DNA of 64,000 nucleotides from positions 372,001 through 436,000 of the forward strand of contig NZ_JAGHKQ010000003.1 of the NCBI RefSeq assembly GCF_017742235.1, given 5' to 3'. How positions within the stretch are numbered: the stretch's first letter is position 1; each line of letters begins with the position of its first letter. Made by a program: the position numbers and the translations under genes. Below the pieces are notes generated by a model that was given only the letters and a program-made list of their open reading frames with translations, searched no databases and was not told where the DNA came from. The DNA is from Bacillus sp. 165. GTDB lineage: Bacteria > Bacillota > Bacilli > Bacillales > Bacillaceae_G. Positions 60,057 through 64,000 of this stretch are shown here, in pieces.

Positions 60057-61031
60057 TTAGTTTAAGTTTACTGACTGTTTAAAAGATCTTTCTTCTTTTC
60101 TATTTGAAACATAACTATGTAAAACCATACCAAGAATTACGATAAACATACCGCACCAAGATAAAGGAGAAGGAATTGGCACCGACAAAAATACCAGTTC
60201 TCCAGCTAATGTAAAAAGCACTTCCATGGATTGCGTTGCTTCAACAGAAGCTAACTTTTGCATATTTCCTCTTACCATATCTGTTGCTTTGAAAAATAAG
60301 ACTGTGGCAATAACTCCAGAACAAAGCGCCACCAATAAAGACTGCAGACTCTGCCCCTTACTTGGTAACCCTATGGTATAAAAGCCATACAAGGATAGCA
60401 ATAACCAGAATGGAAGGCTTGCAAGGGTCATTCCTAACACCCGTTGATAAGCATCTAAACGCCCTTCACACACATCCATCATTTTTCGATTTCCTAAAGG
60501 ATAGGCAAATGATGCTAGTAGAACAGGAACAACTCCCATTAATAGATTTTCTAAAGAAAGGTGTTTAGCATGTTCCATTTGCATTAAAACAATACCTAAC
60601 AGAATAATAAGTGACATAATAAGACCTTTCAGAGGGATTTTCCCCCTCACCTGTAAAGATCCCTTCTCTGTATATTTCGTTTCAAAAAATAACGGTGCAA
60701 GTAACGCACCGGAAATAATAGTCAATTGCCACGTTCCAGCAATAAGCCAGCCAGGTGAATACGCAGACGCAAAACATAAGGGGGCATAGAATAACCCAAA
60801 TCCCACAGAGCCCCATAAAACCCATGTCCCTGGTTGTTTTCTCATTTCATGTAAAAGCGGCAGTAAATTTTTACGAATGAGTACAATACACAAAAGAAAA
60901 GGAGCCATAAAGATATATCGGAGCGAAGCACTCCAAATCCAACTCCCGCCAGCCAACTCCATAGATGCATTAAGCACAAATGTAAAAGCAAAAAAGAAGG
61001 CTGCCGCAATACCAATTAAAATTGGTTGCAA
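60057..61031 (-). CDS. Multidrug resistance efflux transporter family (EamA/DMT type)
   Basis: A 324-residue protein with ten hydrophobic segments. It begins at TTG 61031 (MQPILIGIAAAFFFAFTFVL) with GAGGTG seven bases upstream. Features such as NASMELAGGSWIWSASLRYI, SAYSPGWLIAGTWQLTIISG, ALLAPLFFETKY and LASVEATQSMEVLFTLAGEL match the PF13536 (EmrE-like) branch of the drug/metabolite transporters. Substrate unknown. It is a single-gene unit. Confidence 0.87.
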   Translation of the reverse strand: MQPILIGIAAAFFFAFTFVLNASMELAGGSWIWSASLRYIFMAPFLLCIVLIRKNLLPLLHEMRKQPGTWVLWGSVGFGLFYAPLCFASAYSPGWLIAGTWQLTIISGALLAPLFFETKYTEKGSLQVRGKIPLKGLIMSLIILLGIVLMQMEHAKHLSLENLLMGVVPVLLASFAYPLGNRKMMDVCEGRLDAYQRVLGMTLASLPFWLLLSLYGFYTIGLPSKGQSLQSLLVALCSGVIATVLFFKATDMVRGNMQKLASVEATQSMEVLFTLAGELVFLSVPIPSPLSWCGMFIVILGMVLHSYVSNRKEERSFKQSVNLN

Positions 61032-61451
61032 CTGAAATCACCTCGGCTCCGTTTGTTCCGTTAGTAGTTCGCCAAGGCGGACAACTATTTCGCACTCTTG
61101 ATTTTACAAACTACTATACTTGAATTGTGTTGCTCAACTGAATATAACCTTTATAGAATAAGAAATTGTGAAAAGCAGCATCTGCCTCACTACATCCCTT
61201 TTTTAATGGAAAGCCGCAAATTCTTTTGAATGAGATACAATCCGATATGATTGCTTTTTTCATTCCGATTCCTACTAAGCTTGCAGTCTCATTTCCAAAA
61301 TACATATTCTTCACACAATTCCCTACTTGCTATCTCCTGATATTATTCGGTTGCTATTGGGTGTTATCCTGCCTTGAAGGGGTTTCCTTTGCTTTATTAT
61401 AAGGGTATGTTAATTCTCAATGTTGATTACCAGCCAAACATACCCCCCGGT
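61032..61451. other. 420-bp region before the drug transporter
   Basis: It contains the transporter leader, in which GTCCGCC and GGCGAAC are close together and ACGG occurs twice, and a weak hairpin at 61406-61448 (GGGTATGTT/AACATACCC) behind the RCC1-like gene. An open 66-codon frame (61114-61314) has no support. Confidence 0.4.
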
Positions 61452-62342
61452 TTATTGTTGAATGCTGCTCCTCCATCCGCTTACATCACATTGTCCATAA
61501 TCATTATCACCCACAGCAACCACCGTACCGTCAGTTTTAAGTCCGAGAGTATGGGCACACCCCGCCGAAACAACCCTAATGTCGTGCCAACCACTTACAT
61601 CACATTGGTCATGTTTATTCAACCCCACAGCAACCACTGTACCGTCAGATTTAAGACCCACGGTATGATAACTACCTGCCGCAACTGCTACAATATCGCG
61701 CCAGAGGCTTACGTCGCATTCACCTTCATTATTTCGACCCACTGCCACTACCGTGCCATCCGACTTAAGCCCAACAGTATGAAGATACCCCGCCGAAACA
61801 GCCACTATGTCGCCCCAGTCGCTTACGTTGCATTGGCGATACTTATTGTTCCCCACTGCTATTACCGTTCCGTCTAATTTAAGACCAACGGTATGCCAGT
61901 CACCCGCCGCAACTGCTACAATATCATACCAGCTGCTTACGTTGCATTCACCTTCATTATTTCGACCCACAGCAACCACCGTGCCATCTGATTTAACCCC
62001 AATGGTACGGCACCAACCTGCCGCAACTGCTACAATATCGCGCCAGTCGCTTACATTGCATTGGTCATGCTTATTCCAACCCACAGCTGTCACAGTACCG
62101 TCAGATTTAAGACCGACTGTATGGGCATTACCCGTGTTCGTCGCCATATGAACATTACCAGCAACAACTGCAACGATATGGCACCAATCGTTCACATTAC
62201 ATTGACCGTATTTATTATCACCCACTGCCGTTACCGTTCCGTCAGATTTAAGACCAACGGTATGACGACGACCCGCCGCTATGGTATCATTACGCAATCG
62301 TTTCGTCTCAAACATCGCTTCCTTCCGTGAAATGTAGTCCAT
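61452..62342 (-). CDS. RCC1-like repeat protein (seven 38-residue repeats)
   Basis: A 296-residue protein; GTGGAGGTAAAAT precedes the ATG. After a 30-residue start it consists of seven repeats of the form TVGLKSDGTVVAVG, then N(K/N)..(E/D)(C/Q)(D/N)VS.W.DIVAVAAG..H, matching bacterial RCC1/regulator-of-chromosome-condensation units. Seven blades fit a closed beta propeller. The first repeat has a 9-residue insertion (NVHMATNTG). The repeats are alike at DNA level (114 bp), so they expanded recently. There is no signal peptide. The protein has a Cys in nearly every blade. Role unknown; such propellers bind proteins or nucleic acid. Confidence 0.87.
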   Translation of the reverse strand: MDYISRKEAMFETKRLRNDTIAAGRRHTVGLKSDGTVTAVGDNKYGQCNVNDWCHIVAVVAGNVHMATNTGNAHTVGLKSDGTVTAVGWNKHDQCNVSDWRDIVAVAAGWCRTIGVKSDGTVVAVGRNNEGECNVSSWYDIVAVAAGDWHTVGLKLDGTVIAVGNNKYRQCNVSDWGDIVAVSAGYLHTVGLKSDGTVVAVGRNNEGECDVSLWRDIVAVAAGSYHTVGLKSDGTVVAVGLNKHDQCDVSGWHDIRVVSAGCAHTLGLKTDGTVVAVGDNDYGQCDVSGWRSSIQQ

Positions 62343-62389
62343 ATTTTACCTCCACAAATTAATAAGTTCTGCCCGTCCCTCCGTTTAGC

Positions 62390-62735
62390 TCAACAGTAAA
62401 TCATCCGTCGAAGTCTGGCGTTCGTATCTTTCACAGAAAACAGGCATGAGGACACCAACATGTTTTTCTTATTCGACTTGGTATTCTCATACTCTTTGCT
62501 GTCGAGATAGCGAAACCACGCCAAGTAATGCTCCAGGTACTTTTTTGCCACCCTGTTGAAACGGTCCATCCATCGTTTCAGTCGGCTATGGTAGCTGTTG
62601 ACGTTCTGACACCTTTGACCCGTTGATTTCTGACTGCCAAGAAAGAATAAGCTATTGCTTGACCTTACTGTCCAAGCCTTTGGCGAGTTTTATCAGTTCG
62701 TTTAAATCTATAGGGTAAAATCAGCTCCGAGTCAT
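62390..62735 (-). pseudogene. Internally deleted IS1595-family transposase
   Basis: The right part (about 62658-62735) reads PIDLNELIKLAKGLDSKVKQ, an N-terminus, with stops. After a break, the left part reads CQNVNSYHSRLKRWMDRFNR, VATKYLEHYLAWFRYLDSKE, and a stop at 62390. NVNSYHSRLKxWMxRFxGVATKYLxNYLxWF is the C-terminal signature of IS1595/ISXO2-type transposases. The DDE core is missing. No terminal inverted repeats were seen. Confidence 0.65.
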
Positions 62736-62949
62736 ATGATTACCCTCATTATAGAATAAACGTTCGCTACGTTCAAAATATCAACATTCAAGACTAACAT
62801 AGCCTATTATAAACAACATAAGTGGAATAATCTTTAGTTATTTTGGATAGCAAAGTAAGCTCAGAGATACCTTCAAAAAAGTAATTACTATCTTCATACT
62901 CGCTCGGTCCAGTTATTGACCAGTAAGATGAAATTTTCTGTGCAATTTT

Positions 62950-62976
62950 AAAAAGGAACCGCGATTTGCGGTTCCT
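62950..62976 (-). terminator. Terminator of the COG4705-like gene
   Basis: AGGAACCGC and GCGGTTCCT pair around GATTT, immediately after the stop codon at 62984. Confidence 0.85.
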
Positions 62977-62983
62977 GCTATTT

Positions 62984-64000
62984 TTATTTATTTGCCTCAT
63001 TTATGACACTAAACGAATTGTTAAGTGCAGATTGGCACTTGCTCGCATCAGGGCTTGCTGAACGCACCGCTGCTAAAACAACGTCAATCGTTCCATCTAT
63101 TTTTGTCCATGTTGTGCCATCTATTTTTCTAAGCTGAGGTTCCTGTGTATCCCATTGATGTTCTAAATCGTCAGCCTTTTTTTTCGCTGAAGTAAAGTTA
63201 TTTGCATTTATATCGTCTAGCATATCATTTTCAATTGTAATAAAATCTGTTAATTTCCCGCCTAATGTAGCTTGTGCAGAATCTTGAGATGCTATGTTAT
63301 TGCTTCTCCAAACGTATCCCCCTATACCAACAACTAAGAAAATACAAAGTGCCGCTATAGTTTGTGTCAAAACATTTTTCTTGCTTCCGTTTGTTTGGTT
63401 AGTCTCTATATTTTCACTTTTTTCTGTTATATCAATTTTTGAAACAGCAAGAAAAACGATTATCGCTAAAATAGCTATAAGAAAAATTACACTAGTAACC
63501 GTTGTTCCCAAACCTAATCCACCGTTAACTTTGGACTGAGATAAGTAATCTCCTAATGATGCTCCAAGCGGACGAGTAAGAATATAGGCAGTCCAAAACG
63601 CTAATACTCTATCAAGATTCAAAAACTTCCATCCTAAAAATACGCAAGCTATTATAATAACAACTGTTATTCCAGTGTTAAGATAACCAAGGCCAAGTTG
63701 TTCGGAATATAAATCGCCGACTGCTGTTCCAAGTGCAAAGGTGAAAAGAATGGTAAGCCAATAGAAAACCTCTCTTTTTCTTGTAAAAATCGAGTGTATC
63801 GAGAGTGTTTTTTCACTCATATACCAAAAAAGAAAAGTTAATCCTAGCAGCATGGAGAAAACTACTGTACTCACCTCAAGAGGTACTCCCATTGCGTCTG
63901 TCAAATTATCCGTTAACAACGTCCCAAATACGCTTATAAGCACAACTGTTAGCCAATAAATGCCTGGAACATATTTAGTTGTTCTGAATTGAACATACAA
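62984..64000 (-). CDS. COG4705-like membrane protein, N-terminus beyond the window
   Basis: At least 338 residues; the frame is open to the right edge, so the true start may lie outside. Eight hydrophobic segments fill residues 10-195, in a repeated pattern: YWLTVVLISVFGTLLTDNLT, FYWLTILFTFALGTAVGDLY, AFWTAYILTRPLGASLGDYL. This is the COG4705 membrane-anchored family (FW..xxxTRPLGASxGDxL). A ninth helix near 222 (TIAALCIFLVVGIGGYVW) leads to an extracytoplasmic helical domain with DDINANNFTSAKKKADDLEH, a fusion not present in most COG4705 proteins. Function unknown. Confidence 0.8.
   Translation of the reverse strand: MYVQFRTTKYVPGIYWLTVVLISVFGTLLTDNLTDAMGVPLEVSTVVFSMLLGLTFLFWYMSEKTLSIHSIFTRKREVFYWLTILFTFALGTAVGDLYSEQLGLGYLNTGITVVIIIACVFLGWKFLNLDRVLAFWTAYILTRPLGASLGDYLSQSKVNGGLGLGTTVTSVIFLIAILAIIVFLAVSKIDITEKSENIETNQTNGSKKNVLTQTIAALCIFLVVGIGGYVWRSNNIASQDSAQATLGGKLTDFITIENDMLDDINANNFTSAKKKADDLEHQWDTQEPQLRKIDGTTWTKIDGTIDVVLAAVRSASPDASKCQSALNNSFSVINEANK

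Noticed and set aside
61032..61110. Guanidine-II riboswitch before the drug transporter
   Set aside because: ACGG occurs twice as in mini-ykkC loops, but the bases flanking each ACGG are not complementary, so the two required stem-loops do not form.
62794..63000. 68-residue minus-strand frame overlapping the end of the COG4705-like gene
   Set aside because: It begins inside the stop and terminator of the neighbouring gene and has no ribosome binding site.

Overview
The window reads as chromosomal DNA of an endospore-forming Firmicute of the Bacillaceae. The base composition is AT-rich and genes start with strong GGAGG-type ribosome binding sites. Most gene ends carry a GC-rich hairpin followed by a T-run. 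Many families are typical of Bacillus (YabR, DUF2515/YppC, DUF421/YetF, CBO0543, DUF4306/YjdJ, thioredoxin-type ArsC, Vpr-like subtilase, DUF3967). I cannot name the species from sequence alone.

Layout. 1-10 kb: a partial DUF421 protein, a secreted peptidoglycan-binding protein with a long Gly-Gln tail, VOC, NTF2-like and GNAT proteins, a pair of unknown small proteins (4204-4737), psuG, DUF1801, yabR, and an arsenic operon arsR-aquaporin-arsC. 10-19 kb: a divergent TetR/DHA2-efflux pair, an APH-like kinase, ldh preceded by the wreck of a lactate permease gene, DUF2515 with an overlapping membrane gene, and a second DUF421 protein. 19-31 kb: a Gly/Trp-rich repeat protein, a three-subunit xanthine-dehydrogenase-type hydroxylase with an unusual leader, and an alpha-mannoside operon (binding protein, two permeases, GH38 mannosidase, AraR-like regulator) with a cre site. 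32-44 kb: CapA, a PanE-like reductase, DUF418, an alcohol dehydrogenase/aldehyde dehydrogenase/acyl-CoA ligase operon with a divergent LysR gene, and an APC permease.

44.9-51 kb is different. Coding density is low and the sequence is full of inverted repeats. It has a winged-helix protein behind a leader that can hide its ribosome binding site, a MerR-like/coiled-coil DUF3967 protein with phased AAGAGCG repeats, an interrupted secreted protein, a small zinc metalloprotease with a membrane partner, and three large inverted repeats. This is most simply an integrated or decayed plasmid-type element, although no integrase, relaxase or complete replicase is seen.

51-64 kb: a YhgE/Pip-like ABC-2 permease with a divergent TetR gene, a four-repeat CRISPR array with no cas genes in view, a 1399-residue subtilase carrying both a cohesin-like and a dockerin-like domain, VOC and drug-transporter genes, a seven-repeat RCC1-like protein next to an internally deleted IS1595-type transposase, and a membrane protein that runs off the right edge.

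Regulation readable from the sequence: a Rex-type site before ldh, a cre site before the mannoside operon, a T-N11-A palindrome before the LysR gene, a shared TetR operator, and a pseudoknot-order leader before the hydroxylase operon. Gene decay is widespread (SMI1/KNR4, lactate permease, a lipoprotein, a TasA-like protein, a transposase).
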